Assembly: GCA_002722055.1 (NCBI GenBank)
Contig: PBKD01000015.1
Location: forward strand, 92,120-156,119
Length of the DNA: 64,000 nt
DNA from: Rhodospirillaceae bacterium
GTDB taxonomy: Bacteria > Pseudomonadota > Alphaproteobacteria > SHVP01
Direction: 5' to 3'
The first letter of the stretch is position 1; every line of letters starts with the position of its first letter. A program made the position numbers and the translations under genes. Positions 26,282 through 34,924 of the stretch are shown one piece after another. Under the pieces are notes generated by a model. That model worked only from the letters and a program-made list of their open reading frames with translations, was not told the DNA's origin and searched no databases.

Positions 26282-27142
26282 ATGTCACTAGAAGATAAAA
26301 ATATTCTTATTACTGGTGCAACTTCAGGTATTGGTAAACATTCAGCTTTTTTTCTTGCAGAAAAAAAAGCTAATATAATTTTAATTGGAAGAAATATAAA
26401 AAAATTAAAACAAATTACAGATAGAATAAACTCTTTAAACCCCAATAATAAAGGGAAATTTTTTTATGCAGATTTATCTTTGCAATCAGATATTGCTAAA
26501 GTTTTTAACGATATTAATTCTAATTATAAAACAATAGATATATTAATAAATAATGCAGGAGCAATATTTTCTAAAAGACAGATGACTTCAGAGGGGATAG
26601 AAAAGACATTTGCTCTAAATCATATGGGTTATTTTTCTTTAACAAAACTTATCTTAGGAATTATCGATAAAAATAAAGATTCTCGAATTATTAATGTAGC
26701 TAGTGCGGCACATAAGAGTGGAAAAATTGATTTTAATGACTTATTTATAAAAAAAAAATACGGAGTAGGTTGGAGATCTTATGCTCAATCAAAATTATGT
26801 AATGTCTTATTTACCTATCAATTATCTAGGTTGTTATCTTCAACTAAAGTTACTGTTAATTGTCTTCACCCTGGTTTAGTTAATACTAATTTTGGAAATA
26901 ATAATTCATTTTTATTCAGCAGCTCATTTAAGTTAGTTAAATTTCTCTATGGTATTAATGAGAAGAAGGGTTCAGAAACAATTAATTATTTGGCCTCTGA
27001 TAATCAAAAAGTATTTCAGACAGGAGGATATTTTGTAAAAAATAAAAAAACTATTTCTTCTAAAATTTCACAAAGCATTGATTTTCAACAAAAGTTATGG
27101 GATATATCAGAAGAAATTTTTTATAAATTATGTAAGCCATAA
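26282..27142 (+). CDS. Short-chain dehydrogenase/reductase, retinol dehydrogenase-like
   Basis: A 286-residue SDR with T-G-A-T-S-G-I-G (11-18), I-N-N-A-G, the L-N-H-M-G-Y-F-S-L-T motif and catalytic Y-A-Q-S-K. The L-x-H-P-G-L-V-x-T motif and the C-terminal 'dehydration' region fit the retinol dehydrogenase / protochlorophyllide-reductase-like branch. The acidic beta-2 residue is absent (I-G-R-N-I-K-K), favouring NADP(H). It lies between the TPP enzyme and dusA and is nearly contiguous with both. It may reduce or oxidise the TPP enzyme's product, which is inference from position only. Confidence 0.88.
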   Translation: MSLEDKNILITGATSGIGKHSAFFLAEKKANIILIGRNIKKLKQITDRINSLNPNNKGKFFYADLSLQSDIAKVFNDINSNYKTIDILINNAGAIFSKRQMTSEGIEKTFALNHMGYFSLTKLILGIIDKNKDSRIINVASAAHKSGKIDFNDLFIKKKYGVGWRSYAQSKLCNVLFTYQLSRLLSSTKVTVNCLHPGLVNTNFGNNNSFLFSSSFKLVKFLYGINEKKGSETINYLASDNQKVFQTGGYFVKNKKTISSKISQSIDFQQKLWDISEEIFYKLCKP

Positions 27143-27144
27143 AA

Positions 27145-28116
27145 ATGCAAAAAAATAATCACCAACTTTTGAGTATTGCGCCAATGATGGGTAAAACTGA
27201 TACCCACTTTAGATTTTTGTCAAGAATTCTTAGTAAAAAAGTATTTTTGTACACAGAAATGATTACTACTGGAGCTATATTATACGGAAGGAAAGATCAT
27301 TTTTTAAAATTTAACTACGTTGAAAAGCCATTATCTCTACAATTAGGCGGAAACGATCCTGAAGCTTTAAAGGAGTGTGTGCGTATTGCATCTGAATATA
27401 ATTTTGATGAGGTTAATTTAAATATAGGTTGTCCCTCAGAAAGGGTTAAGAAAGGCAATTTTGGTGCATGTTTGATGGAAAGTCCAAGAATTGTAGGGGA
27501 ATGTGTAAAAAAAATGAGTGAAATAAACATTCCGATTACCGTTAAATGTAGAATTGGAACAGATCATCTTAATTCATTTTATAACTTAAAAAATTTTATT
27601 AATATCGTAGGTCAGACTAGCGGTTGTAAAACTTTTATTATTCATGCAAGAATAGCAGATCTAAGTGGTCTTTCTCCAAAACAAAATAGAGAAATTCCTC
27701 CTTTACAATACGATTATGTATATAAAATTAAAGAAGAGTTTCCTGACTTAAATATCATAATTAATGGTGGGATAAAAAATATATCAGCTATAAAAAATCA
27801 CCTTAGTTATGTTGATGGAGTTATGTTAGGTAGGGAAGCTTATAAAAATCCGTGGATAATATCTAGTTTTGATGAGATATTTTATAATAAAAATGGGATT
27901 GATCAATCTAGACATAATGTTATTACTCAATACCTAGAGTATTGTCTTAGAAGGTATGAAGAAGGTATACCACTTTATCAAACTATGCGGCATTTGATGG
28001 GATTATTTCAAGGGATGAGGAATGGAAAAAAAATAAGAAGGTATATTAGTGAAAATTTATCAAAACCTGGTTTTCATAAAATTATGAAAAAAAATATACT
28101 AAGTTCTGTTATTTAA
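27145..28116 (+). CDS. dusA: tRNA-dihydrouridine synthase A
   Basis: A 323-residue FMN enzyme that reduces U20/U20a in the tRNA D-loop. DusA-type signatures are I-A-P-M-M-G-K-T-D-T-H (11-21), Y-T-E-M-I-T-T-G-A-I, Q-L-G-G-N-D-P, and N-I-G-C-P-S-E-R-V-K-K-G-N-F-G-A-C-L-M with catalytic Cys96, followed by K-C-R-I-G. The DusA-specific K-C-R-I-G-x-D and H-A-R segments favour DusA over DusB/C. It begins 2 bp after the SDR stop. Its last 4 bp overlap the convergent isochorismatase-like gene. Confidence 0.95.
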   Translation: MQKNNHQLLSIAPMMGKTDTHFRFLSRILSKKVFLYTEMITTGAILYGRKDHFLKFNYVEKPLSLQLGGNDPEALKECVRIASEYNFDEVNLNIGCPSERVKKGNFGACLMESPRIVGECVKKMSEINIPITVKCRIGTDHLNSFYNLKNFINIVGQTSGCKTFIIHARIADLSGLSPKQNREIPPLQYDYVYKIKEEFPDLNIIINGGIKNISAIKNHLSYVDGVMLGREAYKNPWIISSFDEIFYNKNGIDQSRHNVITQYLEYCLRRYEEGIPLYQTMRHLMGLFQGMRNGKKIRRYISENLSKPGFHKIMKKNILSSVI

Positions 28117-28742
28117 TTTACTAAACCAGATAAATATTTTCTTACATCAATTAAATTTACAACGTCAGAATATTTTTGTTCAAGATCAAATAAGCTAGAA
28201 TTATGAGGACCAATAGCTCTATCACCCACACAATCAGAGACAACAATTGGTATATAGTTATACGCACATGCATCAACAGTTGTAGCTCTAACACAACCAC
28301 TAGTTGTACATCCGCTGATAATAAGAGTATCTATATTATTAAAAATAAGCCACTTAATTAGTCCAGTTGAATGAAATGCAGAAGCATCAGTTTTATCTAT
28401 AATTTGTTCTCCTTCAATAGGTCGTAATTCAGGAACAATTTGACTAAGTGGATTAGATAAAGTTAATGTTTTAAGTTTCGGAGCTTTCTTTGCAAAAATT
28501 CCTGCATCAGATTGATTTTCACTATATATTATTCTTGTAAAAGCTATAGGAATTTTATTATTACGGCACAAACTCAATAAATCTTTTGTTTTTTTTATTG
28601 CAGAAGGAATATTTCCACCTCCAAAAATACTTGGATCATTAAATCCATTAACAAAATCAATTATTATTAAAGCCGGTTTTTTACCAAAACCTAGACTTTT
28701 TCCAAGACCTTGTTTCCTATATATTTCTAAATCAGTATTCAT
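28113..28742 (-). CDS. Isochorismatase-family cysteine hydrolase (N-carbamoylsarcosine amidase-like)
   Basis: A 209-residue amidohydrolase of the isochorismatase fold. The triad is complete: Asp29 (I-I-I-D-F), Lys117 (I-I-D-K-T) and nucleophile Cys150 in S-G-C-T-T-S-G-C-V-R, with the cis-peptide before it. The T-T-S-G-C-V-R-A-T form is typical of N-carbamoylsarcosine amidase and related carbamoyl/ureido hydrolases. With ureidoglycolate lyase 1.2 kb away it may belong to ureide or carbamoyl compound breakdown, which is inference. It is divergent from methyltransferase 2 (70-bp AT-rich spacer). Confidence 0.88.
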   Translation of the reverse strand: MNTDLEIYRKQGLGKSLGFGKKPALIIIDFVNGFNDPSIFGGGNIPSAIKKTKDLLSLCRNNKIPIAFTRIIYSENQSDAGIFAKKAPKLKTLTLSNPLSQIVPELRPIEGEQIIDKTDASAFHSTGLIKWLIFNNIDTLIISGCTTSGCVRATTVDACAYNYIPIVVSDCVGDRAIGPHNSSLFDLEQKYSDVVNLIDVRKYLSGLVN

Positions 28743-28812
28743 TTTTTTCTTTCATGAAAAGTTATTTATTTTATAATATCATAATATATTATAAAAAAAG
28801 GTAAAATACTAT

Positions 28813-29907
28813 ATGGTAGATTTGGATAGAACTAGTGATGAGATATCAAGAGAAAGTTTCGTTTTATCTCTAAAGAAACAAATTAATATAAGTTATGGTC
28901 CAAAGCTAAAAAATTTATATGAAAAAAAAGTATACCCAAAGTTTAAAAAATTAAACAAAAGATCTCCAAGTAATAGATCAGAAATTCGTAAAGAGATGAG
29001 TTCTCAAAGTGAGTTCCAAATATGGGGATCATTATGGTCTTCTAGTCAAGAATTAATGTGGGAAGTAATAGGTGACGAAATATATAGACAAATTCCAGAA
29101 CTGAATATTCGTGCTAAAATAAAGAAACCAAAAGGTTCATTGAAAATCAAAAAAAATTTTAAACTGCCTAGTTATGTTACCGCGGTAGATATTCATGGAA
29201 TGCCAGGTGGTTATATGTTAAATCATAACAAAGAGGATATTTCAGCAGGGGTTTACTGTGAGGGTGCTCATAGAATTTACAGTAAAGGGCAAGGTGTTGC
29301 AATGGGTGGATTTAAAGTTATGGATATCCTTATTGAAAACCTAAAACAAAAATATAAAGATTTGGAACCTCAAAAGATACTTGATATAGGATGTAATATC
29401 GGAAGGACTTCTATAGCTGTAAAAAATATTTTTCCTAAAGCCAAGGTATATGGAATTGATGTTAGTTCAGGTGTTATCAGATATGCTCATGCACGAGCTG
29501 AAAATTTAGGCTATAGCATTAATTTTTCTGTTCAAAATGGAGAAAGAACTGATTTTAGAAAGAATTTTTTTGATCTAATAATTTCTGGTACATTATTACA
29601 TGAGACATCATTTAGAGCTATTTATAATATATTTAGAGAATGTTATAGGGTTTTAAAACCTCAAGGGATAATGAGTCATTTAGAAGTGGGTGTAAGAACT
29701 AAAGACATGCAGGATGATTTATATGGTCAGTGGTACAAGGATTGGAGTACCCACTATAATTCAGAACCTTTTTGGGGAAAATTCCATGATATGGATATGC
29801 TTAAACCAATGATAAATGGGGGATTCTTCAAAAACGATGTTTGGGAAGAGTATATAAATACACCTTCTGGTAGTAAGTGGTGGGCATGTGGTGCTCAAAA
29901 AAAATAA
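28813..29907 (+). CDS. SAM-dependent methyltransferase with family-specific N-terminal domain (paralogue 2 of 4)
   Basis: A 364-residue paralogue of the gene at 17231. Motif I is L-D-I-G-C-N-I-G-R-T, followed by G-I-D-V-S-S-G-V-I-R-Y-A-H-A-R-A-E, F-S-V-Q-N-G-E-R-T-D-F (a divergent form of the family's Q-N-A-E-K-T), L-H-E-T-S, and R-V-L-K-P-Q-G. The N-terminal domain has S-D-E-I-S-R-E-S-F-V, Y-E-K-K-x-x-P-x-F, W-G-S-L-W-S and D-I-H-G-M-P-G-G-Y. It overlaps ureidoglycolate lyase by 20 bp, so the two are translationally linked. Substrate unknown. Confidence 0.86.
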   Translation: MVDLDRTSDEISRESFVLSLKKQINISYGPKLKNLYEKKVYPKFKKLNKRSPSNRSEIRKEMSSQSEFQIWGSLWSSSQELMWEVIGDEIYRQIPELNIRAKIKKPKGSLKIKKNFKLPSYVTAVDIHGMPGGYMLNHNKEDISAGVYCEGAHRIYSKGQGVAMGGFKVMDILIENLKQKYKDLEPQKILDIGCNIGRTSIAVKNIFPKAKVYGIDVSSGVIRYAHARAENLGYSINFSVQNGERTDFRKNFFDLIISGTLLHETSFRAIYNIFRECYRVLKPQGIMSHLEVGVRTKDMQDDLYGQWYKDWSTHYNSEPFWGKFHDMDMLKPMINGGFFKNDVWEEYINTPSGSKWWACGAQKK

Positions 29908-30373
29908 TTTTTTAATCCCAGAAGTTATAAATAAAGAATCATTTAAACCTTTTGGTGATTTAATTGAAAAACCACTTGATAGTAGTAGATCTGATTTTGT
30001 TGTCAATCTTCAAAAATCAGATAAAGTTAAAAATCAAAGTGTTAGTGTTATTAGATTAGAATTTTCAAGAGAACCAATATCTATAGGTATACTGGAGAGG
30101 CATCTTCATACTTCTCAAACTTTTTTCCCTCTGGATGTGCGAAAATATTTAATTGTTGTAGCCCCAGATAAATTAAACCAACCTGATGAGGATAGAATTA
30201 AAGCATTTATTGTACCTGGAACAATAGGTATAAACTATTACTTAGGTACTTGGCATAGTCCTCTACAAGTGCTAGATAAGAGTGGTACATTTGCAATATT
30301 AATGTATTTATTTAATTCTGATCTTGATCAGCAATGGTCAAAAATAGAAAAAGTATTAATAAAAATTAATTAG
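29888..30373 (+). CDS. allA: Ureidoglycolate lyase
   Basis: A 161-residue AllA-family enzyme that converts ureidoglycolate to glyoxylate and urea in purine/allantoin breakdown. Visible family features are F-K-P-F-G-D-L-I near residue 20, E-R-H-L-H-T-S-Q-T-F-F-P-L (the cupin-like metal/substrate motif) and G-T-W-H-S-P-L with the conserved His. The start must be GTG at 29888 or 29891, inside the methyltransferase gene, because no ATG is in frame nearby. No allantoinase or allantoicase lies in the window, so the pathway is not demonstrated here. Confidence 0.87.
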   Translation: MVLKKNNFLIPEVINKESFKPFGDLIEKPLDSSRSDFVVNLQKSDKVKNQSVSVIRLEFSREPISIGILERHLHTSQTFFPLDVRKYLIVVAPDKLNQPDEDRIKAFIVPGTIGINYYLGTWHSPLQVLDKSGTFAILMYLFNSDLDQQWSKIEKVLIKIN

Positions 30374-30453
30374 ATTTTAGTCAATAAATTATTTTTTTTT
30401 GAATCTGTTAAAAACTATGGAAAACTTCGGTTATATTGTTGTAATTTAGAAAA

Positions 30454-31182
30454 ATGGTTGAGTTACTTAAAGTAGAAAATTTAACAAAGAAATTTGGACC
30501 TTTAACGGCGGTTGATAATATTTCCTTTAAAGTAGATAAGGGTGATGTTCTAGGCTTTCTTGGTCCAAATGGAGCTGGTAAATCAACAACAATGAAAATG
30601 ATAACAGGTTTTCTCACTCCTAGTTCTGGCACAGCAATAGTATGCGGTAAAGATATACTCGACGAACCTATAAAAGTAAAAAAAAGTATTGGGTATTTGC
30701 CAGAAGGAGCTCCTTTATATGGCGATATGACGGCTGGTTCATTCTTAAATTTTGTGGCTGAAATGAGAGGAATAAATAAAAAAGATAGACCTAAGGTGAT
30801 CGAAAACATAATTGAAAAAATTAATCTGAATGAGGTTGTTTTTAGACCAATAGAGACTCTTTCAAAAGGATTTAAAAGAAGAGTTGGTTTGGCTCAGGCA
30901 ATGTTACATGATCCAGAACTTTTAATACTGGATGAACCAACTGATGGTCTTGATCCTAATCAAAAATTTGAAGTTCGCCAGCTTTTAAAAGATTTATCAA
31001 AAAATAAAGCAATTGTAATTTCAACTCATATATTAGAAGAGGTTGATGCTGTTTGTTCTAGAGCTATGGTAATTGCAAAAGGAAAATTATTAGCAGACTC
31101 AACACCTAACGGGTTAAGAAAAGAATTTTCTGATAAGGACAGCCTAGATAGTATTTTCAGAAAAATTGTATTGGAAAGATAG
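30454..31182 (+). CDS. ABC transporter ATPase, gliding-motility GldA-like / multidrug ABC family
   Basis: A 242-residue ABC ATPase: Walker A G-P-N-G-A-G-K-S (37-44), signature L-S-K-G-F-K-R-R (an S-K-G variant of L-S-G-G), Walker B L-I-L-D-E-P-T-D-G-L-D-P-N-Q and switch His in S-T-H-I-L-E-E-V. The D-P-N-Q and L-S-K-G-F-K-R-R forms are typical of the GldA-like ATPases paired with GldF/GldG. It is first in a four-gene cluster with the permease, GldG-like and DUF4340 genes. Outside Bacteroidetes these clusters have no proven motility role. Confidence 0.9.
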   Translation: MVELLKVENLTKKFGPLTAVDNISFKVDKGDVLGFLGPNGAGKSTTMKMITGFLTPSSGTAIVCGKDILDEPIKVKKSIGYLPEGAPLYGDMTAGSFLNFVAEMRGINKKDRPKVIENIIEKINLNEVVFRPIETLSKGFKRRVGLAQAMLHDPELLILDEPTDGLDPNQKFEVRQLLKDLSKNKAIVISTHILEEVDAVCSRAMVIAKGKLLADSTPNGLRKEFSDKDSLDSIFRKIVLER

Positions 31183-31183
31183 A

Positions 31184-31918
31184 ATGTCTAGTATTTTTTT
31201 TATATTCAAGCGTGAGTTAGCTACTTATTTTTTAACACCTGTAGCATATATTTTTCTGGTAATTTTCTTAGCAGCATTAGGTTCATTTACCTTTTTTCTT
31301 GGAAATTTTTTTACTCGTGGTCAGGCTGACTTGCAAGTTTTTTTTAGTTTTCACCCATGGGTTTATTTATTTTTAATTCCAGCAATTGGAATGAGATTAT
31401 GGTCTGAGGAGAGAAAAACTGGAACTATAGAACTATTGATGACCTTACCCGTCACAGCATTTGAAATAGTCATAGCAAAATTTTTAGCAGCATGGTTTTT
31501 TTCTTTTATTGCTTTATGTCTTACTTTTCCCATGTGGATATCAGTAAACATTCTTGGTTCACCTGATAACGGGGTCATTTTAGCGAGTTATATTGGCAGT
31601 TTCTTAATGGCTGGAGCTCTGATTTCTTTAGTATCTTGTATATCTGCATCTACTAAAAGTCAGGTTATAGCGTTTATACTAAGTGTATCAATAAGTTTTA
31701 TCTTTTTAATGGCCGGATTAGAAATTATTTTAAGTATTTTTAAAAGTTGGGCTCCTGCACTAATTATCAATATTATATCTTCACTAAGTATTCTATCTAA
31801 TTTTCAACAAATCACTAAAGGTGTAATTGATTTACGAGAATTAATATTTTTTACATCAATGATACTAGGTTTTTTATTTGTAAATAAGTATCTTGTCGAA
31901 CTTAAGAAATCGAAATAA
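31184..31918 (+). CDS. ABC-2-type permease (GldF-like)
   Basis: A 244-residue membrane protein with six hydrophobic segments, the membrane partner of the upstream ATPase. An S-E-E-R-K-T-G-T-I-E-L-L-M-T-L-P-V motif (residues ~71-87) is diagnostic of this ABC-2 subfamily. I start at the ATG at 31184, immediately after the ATPase stop, with GGAAAG upstream; a TTG at 31166 would overlap. It ends 10 bp before the GldG-like gene. Confidence 0.9.
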   Translation: MSSIFFIFKRELATYFLTPVAYIFLVIFLAALGSFTFFLGNFFTRGQADLQVFFSFHPWVYLFLIPAIGMRLWSEERKTGTIELLMTLPVTAFEIVIAKFLAAWFFSFIALCLTFPMWISVNILGSPDNGVILASYIGSFLMAGALISLVSCISASTKSQVIAFILSVSISFIFLMAGLEIILSIFKSWAPALIINIISSLSILSNFQQITKGVIDLRELIFFTSMILGFLFVNKYLVELKKSK

Positions 31919-31928
31919 AGAAATAATT

Positions 31929-33830
31929 ATGAATAATTCTGACAAAGTTTATATATTAAAAATAATATTAATTATAATTATTTTTTTATCTATTAATGTT
32001 CTTTCTGCTCAAATTTTTAAAACTGCACAATTAGATTTAACAAATGATAAAATGTATACAATATCTAATATAACGAAGGAAGTTTTATTAGATATTGAAG
32101 AACCTATAAAATTAAAATTTTATAAATCCAAAGCTGTTAATACAATCCCAGGCTTATCTGCTTATGCAAACCGAGTAGAAGAATTTTTACAAAATTATTC
32201 TAGGTTGTCGCGAGGTAAAATCTTATTAGATATTTTCCAACCAGAACAGTTTTCAGTAGAGGAGGATCAAGCTGTTGGATTTGGAATACAATCTATCCCA
32301 ATTAGTGGATCTGGAGAAGTGATATATTTTGGTTTAGCTGGGACAAACTCTACAGATGATGAGGATATAATTCCTATATTTAGACCTGATCGTGAAAGAT
32401 TTTTGGAATATGACTTAACTAAATTAATCTATAATTTATCAAAACCTGAAAAGATTGTTGTATCTGTAATTTCTAGCCTTCCAATTGCGTCAGATCCTCA
32501 GAAAAATTATGAGGCATGGGTAGTATATAAACAAGCAACTCAATTCTTTGATCTTCGTACAATAGGAGGAAATATAAGAGAAATAGATGAAGACATTAAT
32601 ATACTTCTTGTGGTTCAACCAGATGATCTAAGCGAAACAACAAAATATGCTATCGATCAATTTATATTACGTGGTGGAAAAATGTTAGCCTTTATTGACC
32701 CACATGTAGAAACAAAAAAGAGAAATAACAGACAAAAAGAAAATGTTTCTGAAAAAAGACATGGGTTATATGATTTATTTCAGCCTTGGGGAATAGATGT
32801 AGATTTTAATAGTATCATCGGTGATAAAAATTTAGCACAGAGAGTTACAGCTATTAGTGGAGGTAGAAGAGTTGTTACAAGTTACTTGCCATGGTTATCA
32901 ATAGATCAAAGAGGTTTGGACAGAGATGATGTGATTACTTCAGAAATAGAAAGGGTAAATGTTGCCTCAGCAGGTTTTATAAGTTTAATTAATGATTCAA
33001 ATTTAACTATGGAACCTCTGGTATTTTCTAGTAAAGCGACCCAACTTCTAGACTCTGATAAGGTTATAAAAAACCCTAACCCCGTACAAATGCTATCAGA
33101 CTTTAAAAAAACTTCTTCAAACCTTCCAATAGCAGCTAGAGTATCTGGTAATTTTAAAACATCCTTTCCAAATGGGCCTCCAAACCGAACAGATCAAGTA
33201 AATGATACAAAACCTGATCCAATACTTATAAATAAACACTTAAATCAATCAAAAGAGGAAACATCCATAATAATAGTGGCTGATTCAGATATGTTAGCAG
33301 ATCAAATATGGTTAAGATCAGGTGGTGAACTTGCTATTCCAATAGCTCAAAATAATGATTTATTTATAAACATGTTAGATAATTTATCAGGAAGTATTGG
33401 TCTAATGTCACTAAGAGGTAGAGGTTTGTCAAATAGGCCATTTATTCTCGTTCAGAATATTCAGAAAGAATCTGAACTCAAATACAGAACTAAAGAGAGG
33501 GAGTTGCTTAAAAATCTAGAAGACACAGAGAAAAAGATTTCTTCTTTAAGAAGAGAAGATAAAGGAAATTTTATGTTATCTCCGTCTCAGAAAAAAATGA
33601 TTGAGGACTTTAGGTTAGAGATAGTCAAAATCAGATCGCAACTAAGAACAGTTCAACATGATTTGCAAAAAGATATTGATAATATTCATACTCAATTAAA
33701 AATAATTAATATTGGTCTTATTCCAGGAATTATTGGTATAGTTGCTATTATCATATTTTTATTTCGTCAAATTAAATATAGAAATCGTATACTTGACTTT
33801 GAGAATAAAGTTTATGTAGGAAAAAAATAA
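31929..33830 (+). CDS. GldG-like ABC-type uncharacterised transport auxiliary protein (DUF4350/ABC_transp_aux)
   Basis: A 633-residue protein with an N-terminal membrane anchor (residues ~8-28), a large extracytoplasmic region starting Q-L-D-L-T-N-D-K-M-Y-T-I-S, and a C-terminal helix (near 595-615) after a coiled-coil stretch rich in E and K (residues ~530-590). The L-T-x-D-K-x-Y-T-I-S opening and the F-I-L-R-G-G-K-M-L-A-F-I-D-P motif identify the GldG auxiliary family. The ATG at 31929 was chosen over a TTG at 31893 overlapping the permease. Cargo of the exporter is unknown. Confidence 0.88.
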   Translation: MNNSDKVYILKIILIIIIFLSINVLSAQIFKTAQLDLTNDKMYTISNITKEVLLDIEEPIKLKFYKSKAVNTIPGLSAYANRVEEFLQNYSRLSRGKILLDIFQPEQFSVEEDQAVGFGIQSIPISGSGEVIYFGLAGTNSTDDEDIIPIFRPDRERFLEYDLTKLIYNLSKPEKIVVSVISSLPIASDPQKNYEAWVVYKQATQFFDLRTIGGNIREIDEDINILLVVQPDDLSETTKYAIDQFILRGGKMLAFIDPHVETKKRNNRQKENVSEKRHGLYDLFQPWGIDVDFNSIIGDKNLAQRVTAISGGRRVVTSYLPWLSIDQRGLDRDDVITSEIERVNVASAGFISLINDSNLTMEPLVFSSKATQLLDSDKVIKNPNPVQMLSDFKKTSSNLPIAARVSGNFKTSFPNGPPNRTDQVNDTKPDPILINKHLNQSKEETSIIIVADSDMLADQIWLRSGGELAIPIAQNNDLFINMLDNLSGSIGLMSLRGRGLSNRPFILVQNIQKESELKYRTKERELLKNLEDTEKKISSLRREDKGNFMLSPSQKKMIEDFRLEIVKIRSQLRTVQHDLQKDIDNIHTQLKIINIGLIPGIIGIVAIIIFLFRQIKYRNRILDFENKVYVGKK

Positions 33831-33832
33831 AA

Positions 33833-34909
33833 ATGAAAAAAAAATCATTACTTTTTCTTTTATTTATAACAATTATTTTAGTTATTGTAACTATATATAC
33901 AATATTAGCTAAATCAACTTCCCCGATTGTTGTCTCCGACCGAAATCTTGCCTTCCCCAATTTATTGGAAGAAATTAATGATGTGGGAAAGATAGTTATT
34001 AATTATAAGGAAAATCAATATTCAATTATTTATGAAAATCAAAACTGGTTTTTAAAAGAAAAAAATAATTATCTAGTTCCAAGAGAAAAAGTAAGAAATT
34101 TTTTACTTGAATTAACTAATTTAATTCTTGTTGAAAGGAAAACTAAGCTGAGGAATAGGTTAAAAAGATTAGACCTAGATAAACCTTCAGATATTTCTGA
34201 GTCTAGGCAGATTAATGTTTTTAATAAAAATGGTAAATTGATAGCTTCTGGCTTTATTGGTAAAAGAAAATATTTTCTATATGTTGATGGAAGAAGTGGT
34301 ACATATATAAGACTAAATAATGAACTTCAGACCTGGTTGGCTGAAGGTGAAATGAATTTTGGTTTTTATCCCAGGGATTGGTTAGATAAAAAGGTGTTTG
34401 ATTTCAACCCAAAGGATGTAAGTAACATAACTATTTTTCATGCTGATGGAAGCACTACTGAATCTCTAAGAAAAAATAGTGAAAGTAAAATGAGCCTTTT
34501 AAACATAGACCCGAATAGGGAGTTCAAAACAGATAACGAAGGAGACAGACTTGCTTATGTCGTCGAAAATTTTGAATTTTTTGATGTTTATCCAAGACAA
34601 GAAATAAATTTTTTGACAAAGCCGCATACAAAGAGCTCAGCTATTTATAAATTTTTTGATGGTTTTGCAATTAAATTTGATATTTTTTCTCTAACTGAAG
34701 AAAAAAAGAAAAGTGAGTTTGAGGAACCAACAAGATGGGCAAGAATCATAATTAATCCTGATAATTTAATATTAGATAGTAAATATTCTTTAGAAAAAAT
34801 CAATATATTGAATAAATTTTTAAAGCAGTGGGATTTTAAATTGCAAGATCTTGACGGAATTAGAACAACTAAAAAGATTGAATCAATGTTAAAGCCTCAA
34901 TCTAATTAA
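33833..34909 (+). CDS. DUF4340 domain protein of the Gld-like ABC cluster
   Basis: A 358-residue protein with one N-terminal membrane helix (residues ~5-26) and a long extracytoplasmic domain built of repeated short beta-rich units (for example I-V-I-N-Y-K-E-N-Q-Y-S-I, then W-L-D-K-K-V-F-D-F-N-P). It is in the usual DUF4340 place directly after the GldG-like gene (2-bp gap), and size and layout match. Function within the exporter is unknown. It is the last gene of the four-gene cluster and is followed after 15 bp by the ligase gene, so read-through is possible. Confidence 0.75.
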   Translation: MKKKSLLFLLFITIILVIVTIYTILAKSTSPIVVSDRNLAFPNLLEEINDVGKIVINYKENQYSIIYENQNWFLKEKNNYLVPREKVRNFLLELTNLILVERKTKLRNRLKRLDLDKPSDISESRQINVFNKNGKLIASGFIGKRKYFLYVDGRSGTYIRLNNELQTWLAEGEMNFGFYPRDWLDKKVFDFNPKDVSNITIFHADGSTTESLRKNSESKMSLLNIDPNREFKTDNEGDRLAYVVENFEFFDVYPRQEINFLTKPHTKSSAIYKFFDGFAIKFDIFSLTEEKKKSEFEEPTRWARIIINPDNLILDSKYSLEKINILNKFLKQWDFKLQDLDGIRTTKKIESMLKPQSN

Positions 34910-34924
34910 TGAATTTATATAATT

